NCBI GenBank assembly: GCA_017861215.1
Contig: JAGFXN010000117.1
Coordinates: 1-5,641, forward strand
Origin: Deltaproteobacteria bacterium
Lineage (GTDB): Bacteria > Desulfobacterota > Desulfuromonadia > Geobacterales > DSM-12255
Length of the DNA: 5,641 bases
Direction of reading: 5' to 3'
Positions 1 to 5,641 of this stretch are shown here, in pieces (within the stretch, counting starts at the first letter, position 1; each line of letters opens with the position of its first letter). The translations under genes were made by a program, and so were the position numbers. The notes beneath the pieces are model-generated. The model worked only from the letters and a program-made list of their open reading frames with translations, was not told where the DNA came from and made no database searches.

Positions 1-926
1 AGCATTTCCGTCCGGTAAAGCCCGACCCCTTCACCGCCATGCGCTGCCAATGCAGGGACCTCCTCTACAAACTCAAGATTCCCTTTCAAGAGGATGCGGT
101 GTCCGTCCAAAGTTACCGCGGGTAACGTTTTCAGCTTTGCCAGTTCCTGGTCGCAGTATTCGTAATACTGCTTGCGGGCAAGATAATCGCGGAAGGTCTC
201 ATCATCGGGATTGAGAATGACCGTACCGGTGGAGCCATCGATAATGATATGGTCACCGGTCATAATGGAAGAAGTGGCTGTCTCGAGCCCGACGACAGCC
301 GGGATTTCAAGGGCGCGGGCAAGGATGGCAGCGTGCGAGGTTTTTCCGCCGAGATCTGTTGCAAAACCGATAATCCTGCTCTTGTCTATCTGCAGGACGT
401 CGGCAGGAGAAAGATCGTGGGTGATGATAAGGGACTTGCCGGCAAACTCGTTGATCGCTTCCTGCATAACCCCGGTCATCCGCCGCAGGATACGCTCCCC
501 AACAACTTCTACATCACTGCACCGTTCCCGAAGGTATTCATCCTCAATGGCATCAAAAAATTCCCGGTACTTGCGCAGAGTCCTCTTCAGAGCCCCTTCG
601 GCATTGATACGCTCCGTCTCAATGCAGGCAACCGTTTCTCCGGTCAGCATGGCGTCATCAAGGATAAGCAGATGCGTATCAAGCACATAAAGATGCTCTG
701 CGCCCTTTTCTGTCTCGAGTTGCAGCTTGAGGCTCTGCAAGTCGTCCCTGACGCCGTCGACAGCCTGCAGAAACCGGCCCACTTCAAAGTCGACAGCATT
801 TTCAGCGATGGCTTCCTCGGAAACCGCTACCCTGATGCGGTCTGCCAGCCTCGCCCGGCCGATGGCGATTCCAGGGGACGCAGCAATACCCTGAAGGATA
901 CGATTGTTATTCCTCGCCAAAACCAT
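1..926 (-). CDS. ptsI: Phosphoenolpyruvate-protein phosphotransferase, Enzyme I (partial, C-terminus outside the window)
   Basis: Enzyme I autophosphorylates with PEP and passes the phosphate to HPr. I translated this frame by hand from the ATG at 924-926; it stays open for 308 codons to the left edge, against about 575-590 residues for the whole protein. The N-terminus carries the family start motif LQGIAASPGIAIGRA (about 11-25). The helical HPr-binding region follows at about 30-150. The active-site motif GGKTSHAAILARALEIPAV holds the catalytic His198 (codon 333-335). The fragment ends in GLYRTEM, with Arg305 matching the PEP-binding arginine at the start of the TIM-barrel domain. An in-frame TGA at 933-935 rules out a longer protein, so no GAF domain precedes it: this is ordinary EI and not EI-Ntr (PtsP). 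It overlaps ptsH by 20 bases; only a weak GGAG lies 12 bases upstream, so translation probably depends on ptsH. Confidence 0.96.
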   Translation of the reverse strand, partial: MVLARNNNRILQGIAASPGIAIGRARLADRIRVAVSEEAIAENAVDFEVGRFLQAVDGVRDDLQSLKLQLETEKGAEHLYVLDTHLLILDDAMLTGETVACIETERINAEGALKRTLRKYREFFDAIEDEYLRERCSDVEVVGERILRRMTGVMQEAINEFAGKSLIITHDLSPADVLQIDKSRIIGFATDLGGKTSHAAILARALEIPAVVGLETATSSIMTGDHIIIDGSTGTVILNPDDETFRDYLARKQYYEYCDQELAKLKTLPAVTLDGHRILLKGNLEFVEEVPALAAHGGEGVGLYRTEM

Positions 927-1173
927 TGCGGATCAATGCTCCAAGCACATCGAAAGCTTCTGCTTCATCAATGCCGACAACCTGCAGCACAATTTCTGTC
1001 CCTTTCGCTGCGGCAAGCATCATAATCCCCATTATGCTTTTACCGTTTACTTCCACTCCGTCCCGCAGCACCTTCACATCTGCCTTGAATTGGCTGGCAG
1101 TCTTCACAAACAGTGCTGAAGCCCTGGCATGCAGACCAAGTTTATTGATTATGGTAAATTGCTGCTCAAGCAT
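907..1173 (-). CDS. ptsH: Phosphocarrier protein HPr
   Basis: HPr is the small cytoplasmic carrier that moves phosphate from Enzyme I to EIIA proteins. The 88 residues fit the family. The phosphorylated histidine is His15, in NKLGLHARASALFV (10-23), and Arg17 is present. The regulatory serine Ser46 (codon AGC at 1036-1038) lies in NGKSIMGIMML (43-53), the form recognised by HPr kinase. This makes the protein a classical HPr and not an NPr-type paralogue. It lies 23 bases after the EIIA-Man stop and overlaps ptsI by 20 bases. With hprK in the same operon, both phosphorylation sites probably work. No truncation or missing key residue is seen. Confidence 0.97.
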   Translation of the reverse strand: MLEQQFTIINKLGLHARASALFVKTASQFKADVKVLRDGVEVNGKSIMGIMMLAAAKGTEIVLQVVGIDEAEAFDVLGALIRNGFGEE

Positions 1174-1184
1174 AGAAAACTTTT

Positions 1185-1192
1185 CACCCCTT
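1185..1192 (-). promoter_or_regulatory. Probable ribosome binding site of ptsH
   Basis: AAGGGGTG on the minus strand in the 23-base gap before ptsH. It ends 11 bases before the ATG, a long spacing, so its strength is uncertain. Confidence 0.45.
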
Positions 1193-1196
1193 ATTT

Positions 1197-1592
1197 TTAC
1201 TTTTTCAGATAATCACCGGCAACAGCTACCCCTTCCCGGCCGGAATCCTTGAGCTGCGCCGCAAGTTCAGACACACCATAGCGATCGCGGTCACTGAAGA
1301 ACCTGATCATCATCGGCAGGTTGACTCCGGTAAGCACTTCAATCCTGTTCTCCTCAAGAAACGAAAGGCTCATGTTTGACGGTGTCCCGCCAAACATATC
1401 AGTCATGATTATTACTCCTTCTGCAGAAACCGACTCAATAGCGCCGGTCAGTGCCGTACGAATCTGCTCAACTGAATCATCCGCTTTTATCTCTACCGCA
1501 GCGGCGCCATCCACGGGACCGACAATCATCTCGGCAGCTCGTATCAGTTCGGCAGCCAAGCCTGCATGCGCTACAACAACAAGTCCGATCAT
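1197..1592 (-). CDS. Stand-alone EIIA domain protein of the mannose PTS family
   Basis: A 131-residue single-domain protein of the EIIA-Man (PTS fold IIA, mannose/sorbose class) family. It accepts phosphate from HPr on His9, seen in LVVVAHAGLAAEL near the N-terminus (codon 1566-1568). The second family motif, IIMTDMFGGTPSN at 61-73, holds Asp65, which in E. coli ManX helps position the active histidine. The length equals one EIIA domain; no EIIB domain is fused and no EIIB, EIIC or EIID gene is in view. Such lone EIIA-Man proteins next to hprK and ptsH are known in proteobacteria and are thought to be regulatory. The ATG has GGGGAAAGG six bases upstream and lies only 2 bases after the rapZ stop. 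A full mannose transporter elsewhere in the genome cannot be excluded. The name manX would overstate what is known, so no symbol is given. Confidence 0.93.
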   Translation of the reverse strand: MIGLVVVAHAGLAAELIRAAEMIVGPVDGAAAVEIKADDSVEQIRTALTGAIESVSAEGVIIMTDMFGGTPSNMSLSFLEENRIEVLTGVNLPMMIRFFSDRDRYGVSELAAQLKDSGREGVAVAGDYLKK

Positions 1593-1594
1593 AG

Positions 1595-2461
1595 TTAACC
1601 TTTCCCCATATCTCTATGGGAGACCTTCAGTGAAAGCTGCTTTTCCGCAAGAAACCTGCGCAACACCTCGACGATGAATACTGAGCGATGTCGCCCGCCG
1701 GTACAGCCGATAGAGATCGTCAGATATGATTTTCCTTCCTGCTGATATCGGGGCACAAGGAATTCAAGGAAAGACAGCAACCGTTCAAGAAATTCGCTGG
1801 TGTCCGGCTGATTGAGCAGATACTCACTGACGCCGCTGTCAAGCCCGGTTTGCGCTTTCAGTTCCGGAACGAAATGCGGATTGGGCAGGAAGCGTACATC
1901 CATGACAATGTCTGACTCCAGAGGGACTCCATATCTGAAGCCGAAAGACTGGAGATGCACGTTGAAAATTTTCGGAGTGTTCTCGCCGCACACCAGCCGG
2001 AGAATCAGATCTTTCAGCTGGTGAACATTCAGTTCAGATGTATCTATTATTGACGTGGCAATCTGCAGCAAGCCGGCAAGATGTTCGCGTTCAAACTGTA
2101 TCGCGTCCCGCACCGATGCACCTTCAAGGGCCGGATGGCGCCTTCTGGTCTCGGAAAAGCGCCTGACAAGAACCTCGTCACTGGCGTCAAGAAAGAGGAT
2201 TTCAACTTTATGGCCGGCTTCTCGCAGTTCCTTGAAAAGACTTTCTTTCCCCTTGAAAAAATCTTTGGCACGAATGTCGATGACGATCGCCACATTCGTA
2301 ATCCGCTCCGAAGATTTTTCGAGCAGGTCAACAAACACCTGGAGCAGGGTCAGCGGAAGATTGTCCAGACAGAAAAACCCCTCATCCTCAAGAGCACGGA
2401 CTGCGGTTGATTTGCCTGAACCGGAAAGCCCGGTGATGACGCATATCCTCAGCTTACTCAA
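1595..2461 (-). CDS. rapZ: RapZ (YvcJ) family nucleotide-binding protein, RNase adapter homologue
   Basis: The 288 residues match the RapZ/YvcJ family (about 280-300). In E. coli RapZ senses glucosamine-6-phosphate and presents the GlmZ small RNA to RNase E; in Bacillus YvcJ hydrolyses GTP and affects competence. The N-terminal P-loop domain has Walker A GLSGSGKS at 11-18, then DNLP at 33-36 and RFSETRRRHPAL at 101-112. The C-terminal domain has QSFGFRYG at 171-178, DVRFLPNPH at 188-196 and GCTGGRHRSV at 252-261, all family hallmarks. The start is TTG at 2461, eight bases inside hprK, with AGGGG six bases upstream and no ATG before the P-loop. The tail after residue 270 has fewer basic residues than I recall for E. 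coli RapZ, so small-RNA binding is not assured. The family call is firm; the molecular role here is inferred. Confidence 0.95.
   Translation of the reverse strand: MSKLRICVITGLSGSGKSTAVRALEDEGFFCLDNLPLTLLQVFVDLLEKSSERITNVAIVIDIRAKDFFKGKESLFKELREAGHKVEILFLDASDEVLVRRFSETRRRHPALEGASVRDAIQFEREHLAGLLQIATSIIDTSELNVHQLKDLILRLVCGENTPKIFNVHLQSFGFRYGVPLESDIVMDVRFLPNPHFVPELKAQTGLDSGVSEYLLNQPDTSEFLERLLSFLEFLVPRYQQEGKSYLTISIGCTGGRHRSVFIVEVLRRFLAEKQLSLKVSHRDMGKG
1599..1607 (-). promoter_or_regulatory. Ribosome binding site of the EIIA-Man gene
   Basis: GGGGAAAGG on the minus strand, six bases before the ATG at 1590-1592. It overlaps the stop region of rapZ, consistent with coupled translation. Confidence 0.65.
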
Positions 2462-3413
2462 CCTCGTCCCCTACCGGACGGACATCAAGCCGGGCAAGGA
2501 GCTTTTCCTGAAACTCCCGTGCCGAGTGGTATCCCATACCTTTCAAGAGAAAATTCCGGGCAGCGACCTCGATTATGGACGTAAGGTTTCTTCCGGGGCG
2601 GACCGGAATGCAGATATAGGGCAGATCCACCCCAAGGATCGAGTATATCTGATCATCCACCCCGAGACGGTCATATTCATGCTCCCCATCCCAGTCAACC
2701 AGTTCGATGACAGTGTCGATGATCTTCTTCTCTCTGATTGAAGATACACCATAAAGGTCCTTGATATTGATTATACCAAGCCCTCTGATTTCAAGATGGT
2801 ACTGAATCAGTTCCCCTGCCTGCCCGACCAGAGATGCCGGCACCTTTTTCTTGACGTAGATTATGTCATCGCCCACCAGTCTGTGCCCGCGGATGACAAG
2901 GTCCAGGGCACACTCGCTCTTGCCGATGCCGCTCTTGCCGAGGAGCAGTACTCCCACACCAAGAACATCAACCAGAACACCATGAATATGTGTTGTCGGC
3001 AACAGCCGCTCTTCCAGGAATTTGGTAATCAGCGATATAAAGAGTGATGACTGCAGAGTCGTCCCCAGCAGGGGGATACCTGACCGCTCAGCTTCGGCTT
3101 TCATATATTCGGGCGGTTCAAGCCCCTTGGTAACAATAAAACACGAAATCGGGAACGAGCAGAAACGGGCGATATTGGCAACTGCCTGTTCCTCAGGCAT
3201 TTGGGATAGATAGGATATTTCAGTATTGCCGAGTACCTGCAGACGATCAGGATGAAGATGCTCCGTGTAACCGGTAAGGGCAAGTCCGGGCTTCTGGATA
3301 CGGGCGCTGTACAGTCGATGCGAAAGACCGTTGGCGCCGGCAAACAGGCTCAACCCCAGACCGTACTCCTTGTCCTGCAGGAGATCGTTGATTGTAAGGC
3401 TGACGCTGTTCAA
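2454..3413 (-). CDS. hprK: HPr kinase/phosphorylase (HprK/P)
   Basis: A bifunctional cytoplasmic enzyme that phosphorylates HPr on Ser46 with ATP or pyrophosphate and removes that phosphate by phosphorolysis. The 319 residues match the usual 310-320. The N-terminal domain covers about 1-130. The catalytic domain begins at HGVLVDVLGVGVLL, whose first His is His144, the expected catalytic base. The P-loop GKSGIGKS is at 159-166, with GDD at 181-183. The family signature LEIRGLGIINI is at 207-217, and the C-terminal loop PVRPGRNLTSIIEVAARN is at 270-287. All key residues are present. The start is TTG at 3413, backed by GGGGGAG seven bases upstream; the next in-frame methionine is residue 72, too late to be the start. 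The gene overlaps ptsN by 4 bases and rapZ by 8. HPr encoded downstream has Ser46, so its substrate is in the same operon. Confidence 0.97.
   Translation of the reverse strand: MNSVSLTINDLLQDKEYGLGLSLFAGANGLSHRLYSARIQKPGLALTGYTEHLHPDRLQVLGNTEISYLSQMPEEQAVANIARFCSFPISCFIVTKGLEPPEYMKAEAERSGIPLLGTTLQSSLFISLITKFLEERLLPTTHIHGVLVDVLGVGVLLLGKSGIGKSECALDLVIRGHRLVGDDIIYVKKKVPASLVGQAGELIQYHLEIRGLGIINIKDLYGVSSIREKKIIDTVIELVDWDGEHEYDRLGVDDQIYSILGVDLPYICIPVRPGRNLTSIIEVAARNFLLKGMGYHSAREFQEKLLARLDVRPVGDEVE
2468..2472 (-). promoter_or_regulatory. Ribosome binding site of rapZ (TTG start)
   Basis: AGGGG on the minus strand within the 3' end of hprK, six bases before TTG at 2459-2461. With the 8-base overlap it points to translation of rapZ by ribosomes finishing hprK. 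Confidence 0.6.
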
Positions 3414-3871
3414 GTATCGTCTCCCCCGTGGCGATGAATTACAGCATGGATCTCTCTGGCACTGCCGGCGGCAGCAAGCTCTTTTCTTACCACCGGGTCT
3501 TTCATAACCCTGGAAATCTTTGCCAGGATCCTGATATGCGCCCCGACATCTGCCGCAGATGACAGGATAAGGAAAAAAAGATGCGCCCTGCGCCCGTCCA
3601 GAGAGTTGAACTCAATCCCAGCGCTGCTTCTGCCGAAAACCAGCAAAGGCTTCATGGCACTAAGCTGCAGTTTCCCGTGCGGGATCGCAACCCCGTCACC
3701 TATGCCGGTGCTGCCTAAAAGTTCGCGCTCCACAAGAATCCTGACAACTTCTTCAGTCGAAAGTTCAGGGGAGCGCGACACCAGATTGGCGGCGAGTTCC
3801 GCCAGAACATCATCTCTGGATACAGAAACAAGTTCCGGAACGATCGCTTCAACCGGCAGGTCAAATACCAT
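3410..3871 (-). CDS. ptsN: PTS nitrogen-regulatory EIIA component (EIIA-Ntr)
   Basis: This 153-residue cytoplasmic protein belongs to the EIIA-Fru/Ntr family and takes phosphate from HPr or NPr on a histidine. It normally acts as a regulator of other proteins (in other bacteria potassium transport, sensor kinases and central metabolism) and not in sugar uptake. The active-site motif LLGSTGIGDGVAIPHGK spans residues 51-67, with the phosphorylated histidine at His65 (codon 3677-3679). A second family stretch, HIRILAKISRVM, lies at about 112-123. The length fits a single-domain EIIA with no fused EIIB or EIIC. The ATG has GGAGG five bases upstream. Its TGA shares four bases with the TTG start of hprK. 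Position next to rpoN favours the EIIA-Ntr label over a fructose-specific EIIA. Which HPr-like protein feeds it is inferred: the only one in view is HPr from ptsH. Confidence 0.95.
   Translation of the reverse strand: MVFDLPVEAIVPELVSVSRDDVLAELAANLVSRSPELSTEEVVRILVERELLGSTGIGDGVAIPHGKLQLSAMKPLLVFGRSSAGIEFNSLDGRRAHLFFLILSSAADVGAHIRILAKISRVMKDPVVRKELAAAGSAREIHAVIHRHGGDDT
3421..3427 (-). promoter_or_regulatory. Ribosome binding site deciding the TTG start of hprK
   Basis: GGGGGAG on the minus strand inside the last codons of ptsN, seven bases before TTG at 3411-3413. No ATG or GTG near this point would keep the conserved N-terminus, so this site decides the start. Confidence 0.75.
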
Positions 3872-3876
3872 TCAGA

Positions 3877-3881
3877 CCTCC
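3877..3881 (-). promoter_or_regulatory. Ribosome binding site of ptsN
   Basis: GGAGG on the minus strand, five bases (TCTGA) before the ptsN ATG and within the 24-base gap after hpf. It supports the chosen start. Confidence 0.8.
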
Positions 3882-3895
3882 GCAATCATGCGCTT

Positions 3896-4441
3896 TCAGG
3901 CCTGTGCGGGTTCTATGAGACCATAATTGCCGTCCTTGCGCCGATAGAGGACATTGAGATTATCAGAAGCAGCATCAGTAAAAACAAGAAACTCCTTGTG
4001 CATCAGATCCATCTGCATTACCGCCTCGTCAACAGACATCGGCTTGATCGAGATCGGCTCTGAACGGATCACTACCGGCGTCTGCTGCTGCTCGAGACTC
4101 TCCGCCTGAACGATTGTCCTGCGGCCTTCTCTGGTGCGGCTGTCAACTGCCGGCTTGTGGCCTTTGAGCCTTTCCTTGTAACGCCGCAACTGTCGTTCCA
4201 TCTTGTCCACTACCGCATCGATGGATGCATACATATCGTTGGTAGCTTCAGACGCCTTGATGGTAACCCCCTTGGCGGTAAGTGTTATTTCGGCAATATG
4301 ACGTATCTTCTCAACGGTCAGATACGCCTGGGCGACAACAGGTTCTTCGATATATTTTTTTACCCTTTCAAGCTTCTCATCCACATAGCTTTTTAATGCG
4401 TCACTCTGCTCCATGTGCCGGAATGTAATAGTAGTCTGCAT
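3896..4441 (-). CDS. hpf: Long-form ribosome hibernation promoting factor (HPF/YfiA family)
   Basis: The 181-residue product binds the 30S decoding region of idle ribosomes, and the long form joins two 70S particles into an inactive 100S dimer. The N-terminal ribosome-binding domain spans about residues 1-100, starting MQTTITFRHMEQSDALKSYV and followed by a basic stretch (MERQLRRYKERLKGHK, 81-96). A polar linker covers about 100-132. The C-terminal dimerisation domain (about 133-178) carries PMSVDEAVMQMDLMHKEFLV and YRRKDGNYGLIEP, which marks the long form instead of the short enterobacterial HPF. The ATG start is fixed by a strong CAGGAGG five bases upstream. The gene sits 41 bases after rpoN and 24 bases before ptsN, so it is probably co-transcribed with both. 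Long HPF in this locus is known outside the gammaproteobacteria. Only the exact expression conditions are unknown. Confidence 0.96.
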   Translation of the reverse strand: MQTTITFRHMEQSDALKSYVDEKLERVKKYIEEPVVAQAYLTVEKIRHIAEITLTAKGVTIKASEATNDMYASIDAVVDKMERQLRRYKERLKGHKPAVDSRTREGRRTIVQAESLEQQQTPVVIRSEPISIKPMSVDEAVMQMDLMHKEFLVFTDAASDNLNVLYRRKDGNYGLIEPAQA

Positions 4442-4446
4442 GCTTG

Positions 4447-4453
4447 CCTCCTG
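4447..4453 (-). promoter_or_regulatory. Ribosome binding site of hpf
   Basis: CAGGAGG on the minus strand, five bases before the hpf ATG. It is the closest match to the anti-Shine-Dalgarno sequence in the window, which suggests hpf is translated efficiently and independently of rpoN. Confidence 0.85.
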
Positions 4454-4482
4454 TCTGGTAATAGTTGTTCTGAAACTTTCCG

Positions 4483-5641
4483 CTAAAACATTCTCTTGCG
4501 CTCCGAAGATGATCCCAGGCGGAGCATCTCCCGGTACTTGGTAACTGTCCTCCTCGCGATATTGATGTTGCCGGAGGCAAGCATCTCCGCCAGGGTCTGA
4601 TCACTAAGCGGTTTACGCGGGTCTTCAGCTTCAATCAGCTCCTTTATTTTTCTTTTCACACTTTCTGAAGCAATGAAATCGCCGCCGGTTATAGAGATGG
4701 CGCTGTTAAAGAAGTACTTCATCTCAAAGATACCCTGCGGGGTATGCATATACTTGTTTGTCGTAACCCGGCTGATTGTCGACTCATGCATACCGATATC
4801 CTCGGCAACATCCCGCAGCACAAGCGGCCGGAGGCACTCAATCCCCCTTTCAAAAAATTCCCGCTGGAACTTTACAATACTCTTGGCAGCCCTGAAGATT
4901 GTTCTCTGCCGCTGCTGAATGCTTTTAATCAACCAGAGCGCGGAGCGCATCTTGTCGCTCACGTACTCCTCGGTACCGGAATCAAGTTCTTTTATCCTGG
5001 CATCGGCGTAATAGGGATTGATGCGCAGCATCGGCATACCTTCGTCATTAAGCGTGACAACATAATCATCACCAACCTTGTACACAAAGATATCGGGTGA
5101 AATATACTGGATTTCATCCTGGGCAAAGATATGCCCGGGCTTGGGGTCTAAACCGGCGATAATCTTTGCAGCCGTCAGTATATCCTGAATTCCGACCCCC
5201 AGCGCGCGCGCGATCTGCTTGTAGCGTCTCGCCTCCAGATCTTTCAGATGATGCCTCAGGATGGAATCTACTACCCCGCCCTGCATACCAAACTGCTGAA
5301 CCTGGATCAGCAGGCACTCCTGCAGGTTTCTGGCAGCCACCCCGGGAGGGTCGAAATCCTGCACCCTCCTGAGCAGACCTTCCACAAACTCCTCAGAAGT
5401 TCCTGTGGTTCTTGCCAGATCCTCGACAGTGGAACGGAGATAGCCGTCATCGTCAATATTACCGATAATCTCGACGCTCACCTCCAACTCAGTCCCTTCA
5501 AAGCGTGACAGGTTAAGCTGCCACATCAGATGATCGACAAGAGTTCCTTTTTTGGTAAGCAGATTTTCGAAGGAGGGACGATCCTCATCGTCATTGTACT
5601 GTTCGCCGGAGCTGTAGTTGTAGCCGTCTAGATAGCTCTCC
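4483..5641 (-). CDS. rpoN: RNA polymerase sigma-54 factor RpoN (partial, N-terminus outside the window)
   Basis: Sigma-54 directs RNA polymerase to -24/-12 promoters that need an AAA+ activator to open. The reading frame is open to the window's right edge, giving 385 visible residues from about 480 usual, so roughly the first 95 (the activator-responsive region I and part of the acidic region II) are missing. Numbering the fragment from its first full codon at 5640, an acidic stretch (NDDEDRP) lies near residues 16-22. The core-binding domain follows, with GNIDDDGYL at about 60-68 and DFDPPGVAARNLQECL at about 95-110. The helix-turn-helix (DVAEDIGMHESTISRVTTNK) is near 277-296, and the diagnostic RpoN box ARRTVTKYRE is at 362-371. 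The gene ends in TAG at 4483-4485, 41 bases before hpf. It heads the visible operon; lptB is often upstream in related genomes, but that is outside this window. The family call is certain. Confidence 0.98.
   Translation of the reverse strand, partial: ESYLDGYNYSSGEQYNDDEDRPSFENLLTKKGTLVDHLMWQLNLSRFEGTELEVSVEIIGNIDDDGYLRSTVEDLARTTGTSEEFVEGLLRRVQDFDPPGVAARNLQECLLIQVQQFGMQGGVVDSILRHHLKDLEARRYKQIARALGVGIQDILTAAKIIAGLDPKPGHIFAQDEIQYISPDIFVYKVGDDYVVTLNDEGMPMLRINPYYADARIKELDSGTEEYVSDKMRSALWLIKSIQQRQRTIFRAAKSIVKFQREFFERGIECLRPLVLRDVAEDIGMHESTISRVTTNKYMHTPQGIFEMKYFFNSAISITGGDFIASESVKRKIKELIEAEDPRKPLSDQTLAEMLASGNINIARRTVTKYREMLRLGSSSERKRMF

Noticed and set aside
249..1025. Long open frame of 258 codons on the plus strand opposite ptsI and ptsH
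   Set aside because: It lies wholly antisense to two genes with clear catalytic motifs, shows no recognisable domain, and is the kind of open frame that antisense codon bias produces.
1175..1185. Small inverted repeat GAAAA-C-TTTTC in the gap before ptsH
   Set aside because: Five-base A/T arms around a single base are too short to form a stable hairpin, and no U-tract follows that would make a terminator.
2055..2741. Open frame of 228 codons on the plus strand opposite rapZ and hprK
   Set aside because: Antisense to two confirmed genes, rich in Ser and Arg as expected of shadow translation, and without a convincing ribosome site or family motif.
3655..3669. TGGCAC followed after five bases by TGCA on the plus strand, resembling a sigma-54 -24/-12 promoter
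   Set aside because: The -12 element does not match TTGC, the site is antisense inside ptsN, and no gene lies downstream on that strand.
4442..4482. Possible terminator or promoter between rpoN and hpf
   Set aside because: I read both strands and saw no stem-loop with a U-tract and no good -35/-10 or -24/-12 pair; only the hpf ribosome site stands out.
5198..5213. Alternating CG run within rpoN
   Set aside because: It is explained by Arg and Ala codons in the coding frame; nothing suggests a repeat element.

Overview
The window holds eight genes, all reading on the minus strand and packed almost end to end. In transcription order (right to left) they are rpoN (sigma-54, 5' end outside the window), hpf (long ribosome hibernation factor), ptsN (EIIA-Ntr), hprK (HPr kinase/phosphorylase), rapZ (RNase adapter-like P-loop protein), a stand-alone EIIA of the mannose PTS family, ptsH (HPr) and ptsI (Enzyme I, 3' end outside the window). 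No RNA gene, mobile element, CRISPR array or non-coding stretch over 41 bases was seen. All six complete genes are intact, and the visible parts of the two edge genes are also open.

Gene content and order point to a Gram-negative bacterium of the Desulfuromonadia (Geobacter/Pelobacter/Desulfuromonas type). From family knowledge, the combination of rpoN, long hpf, ptsN, hprK, rapZ, EIIA-Man, ptsH and ptsI in one run is typical of that group. Base composition looks near 50% GC by eye. The genus cannot be fixed from the sequence alone.

Layout: 4483-5641 carries the sigma-54 core-binding and DNA-binding domains, including the RpoN box. 3896-4441 is hpf, with the best Shine-Dalgarno sequence in the window. 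3410-3871, 2454-3413 and 1595-2461 (ptsN, hprK, rapZ) overlap each other by 4 and 8 bases, and both hprK and rapZ start at TTG. 1197-1592 (EIIA-Man) follows rapZ after 2 bases. 907-1173 (ptsH) follows after 23 bases. 1-926 (ptsI) overlaps ptsH by 20 bases. This packing implies one operon with translational coupling.

How the parts fit together (inference from families): Enzyme I takes phosphate from PEP and gives it to His15 of HPr. HPr can pass it to His65 of EIIA-Ntr or His9 of EIIA-Man. HPrK can phosphorylate HPr on Ser46 and so throttle that flow according to ATP, phosphate and metabolites. No EIIB or EIIC permease is in the window, so this looks like a sensory, regulatory PTS and not a sugar transporter. 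RpoN, HPF and RapZ link the cluster to alternative transcription, ribosome storage and possibly amino-sugar control. This is a known conserved arrangement. I found no convincing undescribed system, only details worth checking.
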